Origin: Pseudobacillus lumedeiriae
GTDB taxonomy: Bacteria; Bacillota; Bacilli; Bacillales; Domibacillaceae
Direction of reading: 5' to 3'
Assembly (NCBI RefSeq): GCF_044891285.1
Contig: NZ_JAUIYO010000006.1
Location: 119,373 to 183,372 of the forward strand
DNA length: 64,000 nt
Part shown: positions 9,157 to 18,152 of the stretch, one piece after another
Position numbering within the stretch: the first letter of the stretch is position 1
Layout of the letters: every line of letters starts with the position of its first letter
Made by a program: the position numbers and the translations under genes
Notes under the pieces: generated by a model
The model's input: only the letters and a program-made list of their open reading frames with translations
Databases searched by the model: none
Told to the model about the DNA's origin: nothing

Positions 9157-9274
9157 ATTTCCCTACTTAAATAATATTGTTATCTTTTGTAATTATTATT
9201 TTATTTCAAGCATCTAGCCATTATATAAACATTTAATCCCTTAACGTTGTTCCAAAGCCCGGACGCTTCCCTTA

Positions 9275-9802
9275 TTAAGCTAATTCTTTTAGCTCTCTTG
9301 CTAAAAGAATGTTCCTAACAAACCCGCCAAGAATAAAGCCTGCAATAATACCGATTATTGGTATAAAAACCGGCGGAATATATGTATACAACCACTCTTT
9401 ATCTGAATAAATGACACTCACAGTTGATAAATAGGCTGCTGTTAAAAATGGGATAGATAATAATGGAGGACGTTGCTGACCTGAGATTTTCAAAGCGTCG
9501 ATATAACCATCAAACATGGAGAAAATATACACACAAGGATAAAATAGCATCCATTCGAAGTCGGCTGCATATATTGCCGTTTCCGCTTTCCCTTGAAAGC
9601 TATACTTGATAAATAAATTCAATTTTGAATTAACGTTAATTAGAAATTCCAGAAGAATGAAAACAATTCCTTTGATCCATTTCCTATTTAAAAATTGGCC
9701 GAAACCAGGCATAGCAATGCACCACAATAGAATTTCTAAAGGATAAAATCTTTGATTTTTCAATGCCTCACTCCCTAACAGTTTTAATAATAAGTAATAC
9801 AT
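9275..9802 (-). CDS. Conserved multi-pass membrane protein with PGFGQFLN motif
   Basis: A 175-residue protein with about five membrane helices. The segment MPGFGQFLNRKWIKGIVFILLEF near residue 32 resembles the TM2-type small membrane-domain motif (PGxGxxY/L), and DGYIDA follows the third helix. I do not know a function for this family. It ends the run of three small membrane proteins but is separated from the next by about 120 bases, so shared transcription is possible but unproven. Confidence 0.6.
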   Translation of the reverse strand: MYYLLLKLLGSEALKNQRFYPLEILLWCIAMPGFGQFLNRKWIKGIVFILLEFLINVNSKLNLFIKYSFQGKAETAIYAADFEWMLFYPCVYIFSMFDGYIDALKISGQQRPPLLSIPFLTAAYLSTVSVIYSDKEWLYTYIPPVFIPIIGIIAGFILGGFVRNILLARELKELA

Positions 9803-9909
9803 AATAGCTATCTAAAAATAGCGTAATGAATAAAACGAGCCCATATGATTTAGATCAACTATGGATCGGCCTACGCAATTCATCAAGAGCAATGTAACTG
9901 CTTATGCAG

Positions 9910-9957
9910 TCAAAAAACGAAAATAAATCCATCACCAAGCATTTGAATTTGCGCCAT
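9910..9957 (-). CDS. Candidate 15-residue small protein
   Basis: A perfect AGGAGG (9971-9966) sits eight bases before an ATG at 9957. The frame reads MAQIQMLGDGFIFVF and stops at TGA (9912-9910). Nothing else in the 9803-10207 gap uses this ribosome binding site. The peptide could be a small hydrophobic protein, a leader peptide or the stub of a truncated gene. I do not recognise it. Confidence 0.3.
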   Translation of the reverse strand: MAQIQMLGDGFIFVF

Positions 9958-10111
9958 TGTAACAGCCTCCTATCATCACAACACCAGTAAAAACCATCAT
10001 TTCCACAAAAATGGAAATAAATAACTAAAAAGCTTAAATTCCAAAATAATTGAAAAAAGAGATAAGCGAAATGACGAAAGAAATAAACCATAATATACGC
10101 AAACACCAAAT

Positions 10112-10140
10112 AATCCCCACCTGTGAATAAGATGGGGATT
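10112..10140. other. Stem-loop downstream of the dihydrouridine synthase gene
   Basis: The 8-bp stem AATCCCCA/TGGGGATT (10112-10119 and 10133-10140) lies about 70 bases past the dus stop codon. Neither side has a convincing T-run, so it is at most a weak terminator. Confidence 0.3.
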
Positions 10141-10207
10141 TGGTTATGATTCACAAAAAATAAAAAAGCCATCATGTGCTTCTCTTTAACCTTGAATGGG
10201 GACCCTT

Positions 10208-11191
10208 CTATTGTTCCTCCATACCATCAAGATTCTTTGATCCAAAGTGATCGAGCAATGAACGCACTTCATCTGTCGACTCTGTGCTCATTAATTGATT
10301 TCTTAATTCACTTGCCCCTCTAAACCCACGGACATATATCTTAAAAAAGCGATGAAGAGCCTTGAACGGACGTAGCTCTAATGTTGAATATTTATCATGA
10401 AGATCCAGATGCAGCCTTAAGAGATCAAGCAATTCCTGACTACTATGATCTTTCGGCTGCTTTTCAAAGGCAAATGGATTATTGAAAATACCACGCCCAA
10501 TCATAATCCCGTCAACCCCGTATTGATGAGCGAGCTTTAGACCAGTTTGACGGTCAGGGATATCCCCATTGATCGTCAAGAGTGTATCTGGTGCCACCTG
10601 GTCACGAAGTTTCTTAATCTCGGGAATTAGTTCCCAATGAGCATCTACTTTGCTCATTTCCTTTCTTGTACGCAGATGAATGGAAAGATTCACAATGTCT
10701 TGTTTCAATATGTGTGTTAGCCAGTCGCGCCACTCGTCTACATCCGTGTAACCAAGCCTTGTCTTTACACTTACAGGCAATCCTCCTGCTTTGGATGCTT
10801 GTATTAAATCTGCTGCCACTTCTGGACGAAGGATAAGGCCGCTTCCCTTCCCATTCTGTGTCACATTAGGTACAGGACAGCCCATATTGATATCCAGTCC
10901 CCGATAGCCTAGTTTCGCCATACCAATACTCATTTGCCGAAAGTATTCAGGCTTATCCCCCCATATATGGGCTACAATCGGCTGTTCATCCTCTGTAAAA
11001 GTCAAACGCCCACGCACACTACGGTTCCCCTCTGGGTGACAATAACTCTCCGTATTTGTAAACTCTGTAAAAAACACATCAGGTCTGGCTGCTTCACTCA
11101 CTACATGGCGAAAAACAACATCGGTCACATCTTCCATTGGTGCCAGTATAAAAAAAGGTCGTGGTAACTCACGCCAAAAATTGTCTGTCAT
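10208..11191 (-). CDS. tRNA-dihydrouridine synthase
   Basis: A 327-residue FMN enzyme that reduces uridines in the tRNA D-loop with NADPH. The Dus barrel is clear: FILAPMEDVTDVVFRHVV at the N-terminus (flavin-binding), LDINMGCPVPNVTQNGKGSGLI with the catalytic Cys in NMGCP, VKTRLGY, LSIHLRTRKEM, INGDI, and DGIMIGRGIFNNPFAF at the phosphate site. I used the ATG at 11191 because family members begin close to xxNFWRxLPRP. In-frame TTG codons at 11197 and 11203 are also possible, and AGAGG is eight bases from the one at 11197. It is monocistronic. Confidence 0.92.
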   Translation of the reverse strand: MTDNFWRELPRPFFILAPMEDVTDVVFRHVVSEAARPDVFFTEFTNTESYCHPEGNRSVRGRLTFTEDEQPIVAHIWGDKPEYFRQMSIGMAKLGYRGLDINMGCPVPNVTQNGKGSGLILRPEVAADLIQASKAGGLPVSVKTRLGYTDVDEWRDWLTHILKQDIVNLSIHLRTRKEMSKVDAHWELIPEIKKLRDQVAPDTLLTINGDIPDRQTGLKLAHQYGVDGIMIGRGIFNNPFAFEKQPKDHSSQELLDLLRLHLDLHDKYSTLELRPFKALHRFFKIYVRGFRGASELRNQLMSTESTDEVRSLLDHFGSKNLDGMEEQ

Positions 11192-11484
11192 ATTCAAATT
11201 CAAATCCTCTCATTATGGGATGCTAAGCCAAATCCTTATCCCAAAATTAAAAAGCAACATGTCCCTGCTTCTTTTACACTTATACCATGCTTAAGCACTT
11301 TTTATCAAACTGATTGGAAATGTTTATTTTAACTTCCCAACCTGTATGCAACCAAAATATCTCCTGTTAAAACCCAACCTATCAACTAGCATTCCACTAT
11401 TGAAGTTAAACTAAATTTTTGGTAAAAAATTGAAAATGAAATTGGAAGAACACCGAATGGACGAGGGGTTAACAGGAAAAAGAC

Positions 11485-11518
11485 CCTGATCTCGCAAAAG
11501 TATTTTTACGAGATCAAG
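11485..11518 (-). terminator. Rho-independent terminator after the metallopeptidase gene
   Basis: A 15-bp stem (11485-11499 with 11504-11518) has two G-U pairs in the minus-strand RNA and a four-base loop, and is followed by GTCTTTTTCC. It probably once served the RlmD-like fragment just upstream. The rest of the gap (11192-11484) shows nothing supportable. Confidence 0.7.
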
Positions 11519-11527
11519 GTCGGACTT

Positions 11528-11581
11528 TTAGTTAGACGTTTTCAATTCCACATTCGTCACGACTTCCACGTGCGTCGTCTG
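11528..11581 (-). pseudogene. C-terminal fragment of an RlmD/TrmA-type rRNA methyltransferase
   Basis: Just past the stop of the metallopeptidase gene the minus strand reads QTTHVEVVTNVELKTSN and then TAA. This matches the very end of RlmD-family enzymes. The intact copy 1.4 kb away ends QTTHVETVAKIMLKEGN. Nothing of the upstream catalytic domain remains. It is either the tail of a lost paralog or the scar of a local rearrangement. Confidence 0.55.
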
Positions 11582-11593
11582 GTAATAGGGCTG

Positions 11594-12301
11594 CTATACA
11601 GTCATTTTCCAACTGGATAAAGCCAACCAATTTTCCTTTTCCTTGTAGTCAGGCATTATTTTTCCTACAAGGCGCCAGAAGGATCGATCATGATTCAAAT
11701 GAACCATATGGCACATTTCGTGAACGACTACATAATCGATTACCTCCCGCGGTGCCATTGCTAGTCTCCAATTGAATGTTAACTGCATTTTTGAATCACA
11801 AGTCCCCCATGTCGTTTTGCTATCCGAGATACGAATAGAACGTGGTTTTGTTTTAAAATTACTTTGGCAGGAGGATATGCTCTTCTCCACTAAAGCCTTA
11901 CACTGCTGGTAATAAAATCTTTTTAAAGTTTGTTTTATTTTTTCAGTGTCATGCTGCTTTACATATACATGTAGCTTTTCATCTTTAAACACTACATGTT
12001 CTTGCGTTATATTTATATCTTGAAAGATCTGTATGGGATAGGTGTTTCCTAAATAAAGAATATTCCCGCCATCCTCATAGACCCTTTTCTGTGGCCCAAT
12101 CAGTCTATCCTTCATCTCTTTTAATTTTTGCTGAATAAGATCCCAATTTGCCTCTAATAACAGAAGTACTCTATCATCAGGTGTCCCTTTCGGAGCTTGA
12201 ACTTCAACATTTCCATAGCTATCTACTGTAATACCTATAGAGGTACGGTTTTTATACTTGATCTCAAAACGGATGGTCTCACCTAAGTAGGTATGTATCA
12301 T
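11594..12301 (-). CDS. YgjP-like (DUF45/M48-type) zinc metallopeptidase
   Basis: A 235-residue protein of the YgjP/DUF45 family. The zinc site HEMCH lies in YVVVHEMCHMVHLNHDRSFWRLV near residue 190, preceded by the family signature TTWGTCDSKMQLTFNWRLAMAP. The N-terminal third (KNRTSIGITVDSYGNVEVQAP) fits the small beta domain of YgjP. The protein is expected to be cytoplasmic, and its substrate is unknown. The ATG at 12301 follows AGGTGA. It lies 28 bases downstream of the DUF1456 gene, so they may share a transcript. Confidence 0.8.
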   Translation of the reverse strand: MIHTYLGETIRFEIKYKNRTSIGITVDSYGNVEVQAPKGTPDDRVLLLLEANWDLIQQKLKEMKDRLIGPQKRVYEDGGNILYLGNTYPIQIFQDINITQEHVVFKDEKLHVYVKQHDTEKIKQTLKRFYYQQCKALVEKSISSCQSNFKTKPRSIRISDSKTTWGTCDSKMQLTFNWRLAMAPREVIDYVVVHEMCHMVHLNHDRSFWRLVGKIMPDYKEKENWLALSSWKMTV

Positions 12302-12329
12302 GTCATCACCTGCAGCATTCTTTAGAGCA

Positions 12330-12827
12330 TTATCCCCTATATTTAACAGCCAGCCCTTTTAAGAAATTCCTGGCATATTTATCTCCACATTCTTTATAAT
12401 TCTTATGCCCTTCTTTTCTTAATAAAGCGCCAAGCTCCCCTTTTGTAACCATGATTCCCGCTTCTTCGAATATCTCCAGCATATCCTCAGTAGTTAATGA
12501 TAACGCTATTTTTACTTTCTTTAACAGGAGATTATTAACGTTTTCACTTTTCTTTATAGAGGTCTCTTGTGTATCAGGCTGTCCTGGTTTGCGCTCTTGT
12601 TTCCCTCTTTTAAAAATAATAAAACCATTTAAAAACGAATCAAACATGCTGTTATCACATTTTATTTGATCATCACTTTCCACATCATCTTCGTCTGATT
12701 TCGTGAGAATCTTTATTACTTCTGGCACTGTTACATCCACACCGCCAAGTTTAAATATCTCTGCCATTTCTTTATTTTTTATTTCCATTGCATATCTCAA
12801 TCGAATTAATATATCGTTATTATCCAC
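12330..12827 (-). CDS. DUF1456 family protein (YehS-like)
   Basis: A 165-residue protein built from two copies of the DUF1456 helical unit: NDILIRLRYAMEIKNKEMAEIFKLGG and NNLLLKKVKIALSLTTEDMLEIFEEAG. Each is followed by a V-T-x-x-E-x-x-x-hydrophobic-L segment (VTVPEVIKILTK, VTKGELGALLRK). They are joined by a polar linker (residues 60-95). The start is a GTG at 12827 with GGAG seven bases upstream. The YehS family is small and of unknown function. Confidence 0.85.
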   Translation of the reverse strand: MDNNDILIRLRYAMEIKNKEMAEIFKLGGVDVTVPEVIKILTKSDEDDVESDDQIKCDNSMFDSFLNGFIIFKRGKQERKPGQPDTQETSIKKSENVNNLLLKKVKIALSLTTEDMLEIFEEAGIMVTKGELGALLRKEGHKNYKECGDKYARNFLKGLAVKYRG

Positions 12828-12920
12828 AATAGATCTCCTATATTAAAAAATTTGTGTTCATCCTCTGTTCCGCGAACATTTGATTCATCTAACCCTGCTT
12901 CAACGGTCGCTCTAGAATGG

Positions 12921-14303
12921 TTAGTTACCTTCTTTTAACATTATTTTAGCTACAGTTTCAACATGGGTCGTCTGCGGAAACATATCCACCGGCTGTACTT
13001 CCATGGTCTTGTATCCCCCATCTTCCAATATGCGCAGGTCCCGTGCCAGTGTAGCGGGGTTGCAGGAGACGTAGACGACTTTTTTCGGTTTCATGTTGAT
13101 AATCGTCTGCAATAGTGCTTCGTCGCAGCCTTTGCGGGGCGGGTCAACGACGAGGACGTCTGCAGTGATGCCTGCTTTGTACCATTCTGGGATGACTTCT
13201 TCTGCTTTTCCAGCGGCGAATTCGGCGTTTGTGATGCCGTTTAGTTCGGCGTTGCGGCGGGCATCTTCGATGGCTTCTGGGACAATTTCGACGCCGTATA
13301 CTTTTTTCGCTTTTTGCGCTAAGAAAAGGGAGATGGTGCCGATGCCGCAGTAGGCGTCGATGACGGTTTCTTCGCCGCTCAAGTCAGCGTATTCCAGCGC
13401 TTTGTCATATAGCACTTTCGTTTGATCTGGATTGACTTGATAAAAAGATCTGGCTGAAATGGCGAATTGAATATCTCCTATATAGTCATAAATGACTTCA
13501 TTTCCCCAAAGCACTTTTGTTGTTTCGCCCATAATGACGTTCGTGCGCTTCGTGTTGATGTTATGAACGATGGATTTCACATCCGGCAGCCGGGAAATGA
13601 TTTGTTCAATGATTTTATCTTTATGAGGAAGATTGGCTGTTCTTGTAATAAGAATGACCATGAGTTCCCCTGTTGTTTTTCCATAGCGCGCGGTAATGTG
13701 GCGGAGAGTGCCTTTGTGTGTGGCCTCGTCATATGCCTTTATCCCGAGTTCGCTGCAAATTTCTTTCACTGCCTGTATCGCTTCGTTCACTTGCGGAAGC
13801 TGGATAATGCTTTCGTTCGTATCAACGATTTCATGACTGCGTGGTTTAAAGAACCCTGCAATGAGCTTACCATTTTTCTCTCCTACTGGCACTTGCGCCT
13901 TGTTTCGGTAATACCACGGCTCTTCCATGCCTAAAACAGGATGAATCTTTACGTCTTCTAGTTTGCCAATTCGGGTGATGACTTCCCGTACTTGCTTTTC
14001 TTTAAATTGAAGCTGCCCTTCATAGCTGATGTGCTGAAGCTGGGTTCCTCCATATTTATACGCTTCTGAAGCGGGTACGTCCACTCGGTACGGACTTCTT
14101 TCAAATAGTTCGATCAGACGGCCAAAGCCGTAGCCTTTATTCACTTTCGTTACTTGAATGCGGCCGGTTTCCCCCGGCAGCGCTCCGGCTACAAACAACG
14201 GATAGCCGTCTACCTTCGCGACGGCATTGCCGTCATGCGTTAAATCTTCGAATTGTACTTCTAATGTTTGATTTTTTCCAACAGGGGCTTGAATTTTTGC
14301 CAC
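12921..14303 (-). CDS. rlmD: 23S rRNA (uracil-5-)-methyltransferase RlmD/RlmCD
   Basis: A 460-residue SAM-dependent enzyme that makes 5-methyluridine in 23S rRNA; the B. subtilis counterpart (YefA, RlmCD) modifies both U747 and U1939. Residues 1-60 are a TRAM domain. The catalytic part shows VIDAYCGIGTISLFLA (SAM loop), DPPRKGCDEALL and VYVSCNPATLARDL with the nucleophilic Cys, ending FPQTTHVETVAKI. The usual iron-sulfur cysteine cluster of E. coli RlmD is not seen in the N-terminal part. The start is a GTG at 14303 behind GGGTGGG. In B. subtilis this gene also lies near the yer cluster. Confidence 0.92.
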   Translation of the reverse strand: MAKIQAPVGKNQTLEVQFEDLTHDGNAVAKVDGYPLFVAGALPGETGRIQVTKVNKGYGFGRLIELFERSPYRVDVPASEAYKYGGTQLQHISYEGQLQFKEKQVREVITRIGKLEDVKIHPVLGMEEPWYYRNKAQVPVGEKNGKLIAGFFKPRSHEIVDTNESIIQLPQVNEAIQAVKEICSELGIKAYDEATHKGTLRHITARYGKTTGELMVILITRTANLPHKDKIIEQIISRLPDVKSIVHNINTKRTNVIMGETTKVLWGNEVIYDYIGDIQFAISARSFYQVNPDQTKVLYDKALEYADLSGEETVIDAYCGIGTISLFLAQKAKKVYGVEIVPEAIEDARRNAELNGITNAEFAAGKAEEVIPEWYKAGITADVLVVDPPRKGCDEALLQTIINMKPKKVVYVSCNPATLARDLRILEDGGYKTMEVQPVDMFPQTTHVETVAKIMLKEGN

Positions 14304-14409
14304 GATTACCCACCCTTTTTATGTTTTTTCTTAAGAATCGAAAGCTATTCTATCATATATCCAGCCCCAACAGCAAAGTGGGGTGATTTATCATATAGCA
14401 GTCTGTTTT

Positions 14410-14476
14410 CATGATAAAACAAATTCATTCATGATAAACCCGCTTGCTCTCATGATATCACCATTCCCATTCATGA
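14410..14476. repeat. Four CATGA(TA) repeats spaced 20-21 bases apart
   Basis: CATGATA occurs at 14410, 14430 and 14451 and CATGA at 14472. The steps of 20, 21 and 21 bases are close to two helical turns, and a weaker CATATA lies at 14392. They sit upstream of rlmD and before the terminator of the ABC exporter. Confidence 0.45.
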
Positions 14477-14522
14477 AAAAAAGCCTGAATCTTCACTGCG
14501 TCCAGGCAGTGAAGATTCAGGC
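14475..14522 (-). terminator. Rho-independent terminator of the ABC exporter operon
   Basis: A perfect 17-bp stem (14483-14499 with 14506-14522) is followed on the minus strand by TTTTTTT. It starts four bases past the stop codon. Confidence 0.9.
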
Positions 14523-14525
14523 TTT

Positions 14526-16298
14526 TTATGACTGAGACGCGGCGATCAGCTGGGCGTAGTGCCCATCCTTCTCCATGAGCTGTTCGTGGGTGCCGCGTTC
14601 GATGATTTCTCCTTTTTCAAGGACGAGTATTTGATCAGCCCTCTGGATCGTGTTAAGCCGGTGAGCAATGACAACGCTCGTACGGTCTTTCATGAGACGG
14701 TCGAGCGCTTCTTGAATGTACGTTTCTGTGATCGTATCGATACTGCTCGTCGCTTCGTCTAGGATTAAGATCACCGGGTCTGCCAAAATAGCTCTTGCAA
14801 TGGCGATCAGCTGTCTCTGCCCTTGACTGATGCCCGTTCCTTCATGCTGCAGCTTCGTGTCGTACCCGTCCGGCAGTTTCGTAATAAACAAATGGGCATT
14901 CGCTAATCGGGCCGCTGCTATCACTTCTTCATCCGTCGCCTCTAAGCGGCCGTAGCGGATGTTTTCTTTAATCGTTCCTGAAAATAAAAATGACTCCTGC
15001 AGGACAAATCCCATATGCTTCCTCAGTTCCTGCCGTGAGATCTTCGAAACGTCCTGTCCATCGACTAAAATCGCACCGCCGTCTGGCTCGTAAAAGCGTG
15101 CGAGCAAATTGACGAGCGTCGACTTCCCAGAGCCGGTCGGACCGACAAGAGCGATAATGTCCCCTTGCTTCGCTTTGAAACTGACATGATTAATCGTCTT
15201 TTCTCCCTTTTCATAGGAAAAAGAGACACCGCAGAATTCAATATTTCCCCGCACCTCATCGAATGGAAGAGCATGTTCCTGTTCCTGCTCTTCTTTTTCT
15301 GTATCTAAAATCGCAAACACCCGCTCTGCTCCAGCAACCGCTGATAGCAGTGTATTAAACTGGTTCGCCAAATCGTTGAGGGGGCGTGTGAATTGCCGGG
15401 AATATTCCGCAAACACGACGATCACACCGACTGTCACCAGCCCCTTTACCGCCAACAGTCCTCCCACTCCGGCAATGAGCGCAAAGCTAAGATTATTAAG
15501 CATGTGCATTAGCTTTGGAATGAATCCGGAATACGTCTGTGCCCAAAACCCTGCTTCTTTCAGCTTGGCGTTTCTTTCGTTGAATGCTGCCGCTATTTGT
15601 TCTTCCCGGGAAAACATTTTAACGATATGCTTGCTGGATACAGCTTCCTCGATAAATCCATTCAACTCGCCTAAATGACACTGCTGTTCTTTGAACAAAC
15701 GGCGTGTCCGGCTCGTGATCCAATTCATTCCAATATACAAAAGCGGTACGATAATCAAAGCAACAGCGGTTAGTATTGGACTTAAATAAAGCATTACCGC
15801 GATCGCTCCTGTCAGTGTCAATACACTGGAAGCAACTTGAATAACTGAACTGTTCAACGTGCTGCTAATGTTCTCAATATCATTCGTCACCCGGCTCATG
15901 AGTTCTCCATGACGGCGCTTATCAAAAAAAGACAGCGGCAGCTGGTGAAGGTGAGCGAACAATTCTATCCTCATCTCATACACCGTTTTTTGAGCTACCC
16001 CGGCCATCCAATAGTTTTGAAGAAAAACAGTCAGTGAGTAAAATATGTATACAACACCGAGCCAAACAAGAAGTAAAACTAGGCCATGTTTATCTTTTGT
16101 AATAATGAAATCATCAATGGCCATGCCAACAAGGTAAGGGCCAAGCAGTCCTAATGCGGCACTCGCCGCTACCATCAAAACGACGAGAAAGAGAAGACCC
16201 TTTCTTCTTCCAAGATAACTAGCCAGCCTTTTCAGCGTTGGCAGCCACTCTTTCACCTGCGGCTTTTGCCGATCCAGCCTAACGGCTGATCTTGACAT
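14526..16298 (-). CDS. ABC exporter, fused permease/ATPase subunit (second of a heterodimeric pair)
   Basis: A 590-residue type IV ABC exporter half-transporter, similar to B. subtilis YfiC. Six membrane helices occupy about residues 25-310, with the coupling segment LPLSFFDKRRHGELMSRVTNDIENI. The nucleotide-binding domain carries Walker A GPTGSGKST, the signature GISQGQRQLIAIARA (atypical first residues) and Walker B ILILDEATSSID. I used the ATG at 16298 behind GGGGGG; it overlaps the partner gene by 20 bases. The two products should form a heterodimer in the membrane that exports drugs or lipids. Its substrate is inferred only. Confidence 0.88.
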   Translation of the reverse strand: MSRSAVRLDRQKPQVKEWLPTLKRLASYLGRRKGLLFLVVLMVAASAALGLLGPYLVGMAIDDFIITKDKHGLVLLLVWLGVVYIFYSLTVFLQNYWMAGVAQKTVYEMRIELFAHLHQLPLSFFDKRRHGELMSRVTNDIENISSTLNSSVIQVASSVLTLTGAIAVMLYLSPILTAVALIIVPLLYIGMNWITSRTRRLFKEQQCHLGELNGFIEEAVSSKHIVKMFSREEQIAAAFNERNAKLKEAGFWAQTYSGFIPKLMHMLNNLSFALIAGVGGLLAVKGLVTVGVIVVFAEYSRQFTRPLNDLANQFNTLLSAVAGAERVFAILDTEKEEQEQEHALPFDEVRGNIEFCGVSFSYEKGEKTINHVSFKAKQGDIIALVGPTGSGKSTLVNLLARFYEPDGGAILVDGQDVSKISRQELRKHMGFVLQESFLFSGTIKENIRYGRLEATDEEVIAAARLANAHLFITKLPDGYDTKLQHEGTGISQGQRQLIAIARAILADPVILILDEATSSIDTITETYIQEALDRLMKDRTSVVIAHRLNTIQRADQILVLEKGEIIERGTHEQLMEKDGHYAQLIAASQS

Positions 16299-18021
16299 CC
16301 AGCATCCCCCCTTTTCCATACTGGGAAGCTAACATTCTGCGATATAATTCACTTTCTTCCGATAATTTCTCATGGCTGCCAGCTGCCACAATTCGCCCAT
16401 CTTCCAGCAGCAGAATTTGATCCGCCTGCAAAGCGGTGCTGATTTTTTGCGTAATAATCACCGTCGTACCGCTTTCTTCCTGAAGGGCTGACAAAAGATT
16501 GGCTTCTGTCTTCGCATCTAGTGCACTCGTGCTGTCATCCAGCAGCAAAATAAGCGGCTTGCGGATGAGCGCCCGTGCAATAGACAGCCGCTGTTTTTGC
16601 CCTCCAGATAGATTGACGCCTTTTTGCCCGATGACTGTTTCATATTTGCCTGGCAGTTCAGCAATCGTTTCATGGATTTGCGCGCGCCGGGCCGCTTCAA
16701 TAATTTCTTCCATCGATGCCTCTTCTTTTCCCCAAGCGATATTTTCACGGATCGTTCCAGTGAACAAATGAGCTTCCTGCGGGACAAAGCCAATGTGTTC
16801 ACGTAAAGACCCCGGCTGAATACCGCGAATGTCTTGGCCGTCAATCTGAATTCTGCCCCTGTCTAATTCATACAAGCGCGGCAGCAGATAAAAGAGAGTG
16901 GATTTCCCCGACCCTGTTGCCCCTAAAATAGCGGCCGTTGTTCCCGGCTGAACCGTAAACGTAACATCATCGAGAACAGGAACCCGGCTGCCCGGGAAAG
17001 AAAAAGACACCCCTTCAAATTCAATCTTCCCGCCAGCTGGCCCAAGCGCGGTCCCTTCCCAGCGCTGATCAGCCTGTTCTTCCGACTCTTCTAGCAGCTC
17101 ACCGATCCGCTGACTGGACGCTCTCCCTCTCGAAAACACAATTAGAATAAATGTAAGCATCGATAAAGAAACACTAATTCTTGCCGCATAGTTAATGACC
17201 GCGACAATTTCTCCTGCGGTGGCCGTTCCACTTGTAAATTCGGTAAAGCCCAGCCATAAAATAACGATCAGACTGCTGTTCATAACTAGCTGCAACACAG
17301 GTGTCGTCGTTTCCATGATCCGAAGTACACGGATCGTTTTCGCCATGAGCTGTTCATTCGCCTGCTGAAAACGGCTGCCTTCATACTTCCATCTAAGAAA
17401 TGCTTTAATGATCCGAATGCCCGCCAAGTTTTCCTGTATCACGCTATTCACTCCATCAAGCCGCTTCTGCACAGATCGAAACAAAGAAGCACCTTTCTTC
17501 ATCATATAAAATAGAAACAACAGCATGATCGGGATCGTGACAACGAGCACAATCGTCAGCTTCGCATGAATAAACAAAGCCATCACTGTTCCAAATAACA
17601 CCATTAAAGGCGCACGCATCATAATACGCAGACTCATAAAAACAGTGTTTTGCACTTGCGTCACATCATTTGTCATTCTCGTAATTAAAGAGGAAGCAGC
17701 AAAACGGTTATAGCTCGCAAAAGAAAAGGATTGCACTTTCTCCATCATCTGTTCCCGCAAATCATATCCAAAGTTCTGACCGACATGGGCTGCTGCGAAA
17801 GAATTAATAATACCGGAAACAAATGATATTAAAGACGTTCCAAGCATAATCGCACCCCACTTATACACAGCCCCCATGTCATGCCCAAGAATTCCTTCAT
17901 CAATGATTTTTGCCATAAACAGCGGATGCGTCAATTCAACCGCCAGCTCCACAAGCATTAATAACCAAGCAAAAGCCATATAGTTTCTATATGGCTTTAA
18001 ATAAGACAACACGGTTCTCAC
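16279..18021 (-). CDS. ABC exporter, fused permease/ATPase subunit (first of a heterodimeric pair)
   Basis: A 580-residue partner of the preceding gene, resembling B. subtilis YfiB. It has six membrane helices (about 15-290), then Walker A GATGSGKST, signature VNLSGGQKQRLSIARA and Walker B LLLDDSTSALD. Here an Asp replaces the catalytic Glu after Walker B, while the partner keeps DEATS. One degenerate site is the usual pattern of heterodimeric ABC exporters. The start is a GTG at 18021 with a perfect AGGAGG eight bases upstream; an upstream GTG at 18048 lacks this. Confidence 0.88.
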   Translation of the reverse strand: MRTVLSYLKPYRNYMAFAWLLMLVELAVELTHPLFMAKIIDEGILGHDMGAVYKWGAIMLGTSLISFVSGIINSFAAAHVGQNFGYDLREQMMEKVQSFSFASYNRFAASSLITRMTNDVTQVQNTVFMSLRIMMRAPLMVLFGTVMALFIHAKLTIVLVVTIPIMLLFLFYMMKKGASLFRSVQKRLDGVNSVIQENLAGIRIIKAFLRWKYEGSRFQQANEQLMAKTIRVLRIMETTTPVLQLVMNSSLIVILWLGFTEFTSGTATAGEIVAVINYAARISVSLSMLTFILIVFSRGRASSQRIGELLEESEEQADQRWEGTALGPAGGKIEFEGVSFSFPGSRVPVLDDVTFTVQPGTTAAILGATGSGKSTLFYLLPRLYELDRGRIQIDGQDIRGIQPGSLREHIGFVPQEAHLFTGTIRENIAWGKEEASMEEIIEAARRAQIHETIAELPGKYETVIGQKGVNLSGGQKQRLSIARALIRKPLILLLDDSTSALDAKTEANLLSALQEESGTTVIITQKISTALQADQILLLEDGRIVAAGSHEKLSEESELYRRMLASQYGKGGMLDVKISR

Positions 18022-18152
18022 AGCGGCGCCCTCCTCTCCTGCCAGCACAACCCCATCACTATATTTTTACTAGTATACTTCTATTGGAAGGGCTCCATCA
18101 AATGATTTGATGTCAGTCTGTCGACAAACATTTTCGATCATCCTGAGAGTAT

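Noticed and set aside
9855..10175. 106-residue minus-strand reading frame
   Set aside because: Low-complexity Phe/Tyr/Cys-rich translation without a ribosome binding site. It runs across a hairpin and the perfect AGGAGG that serves a different frame.
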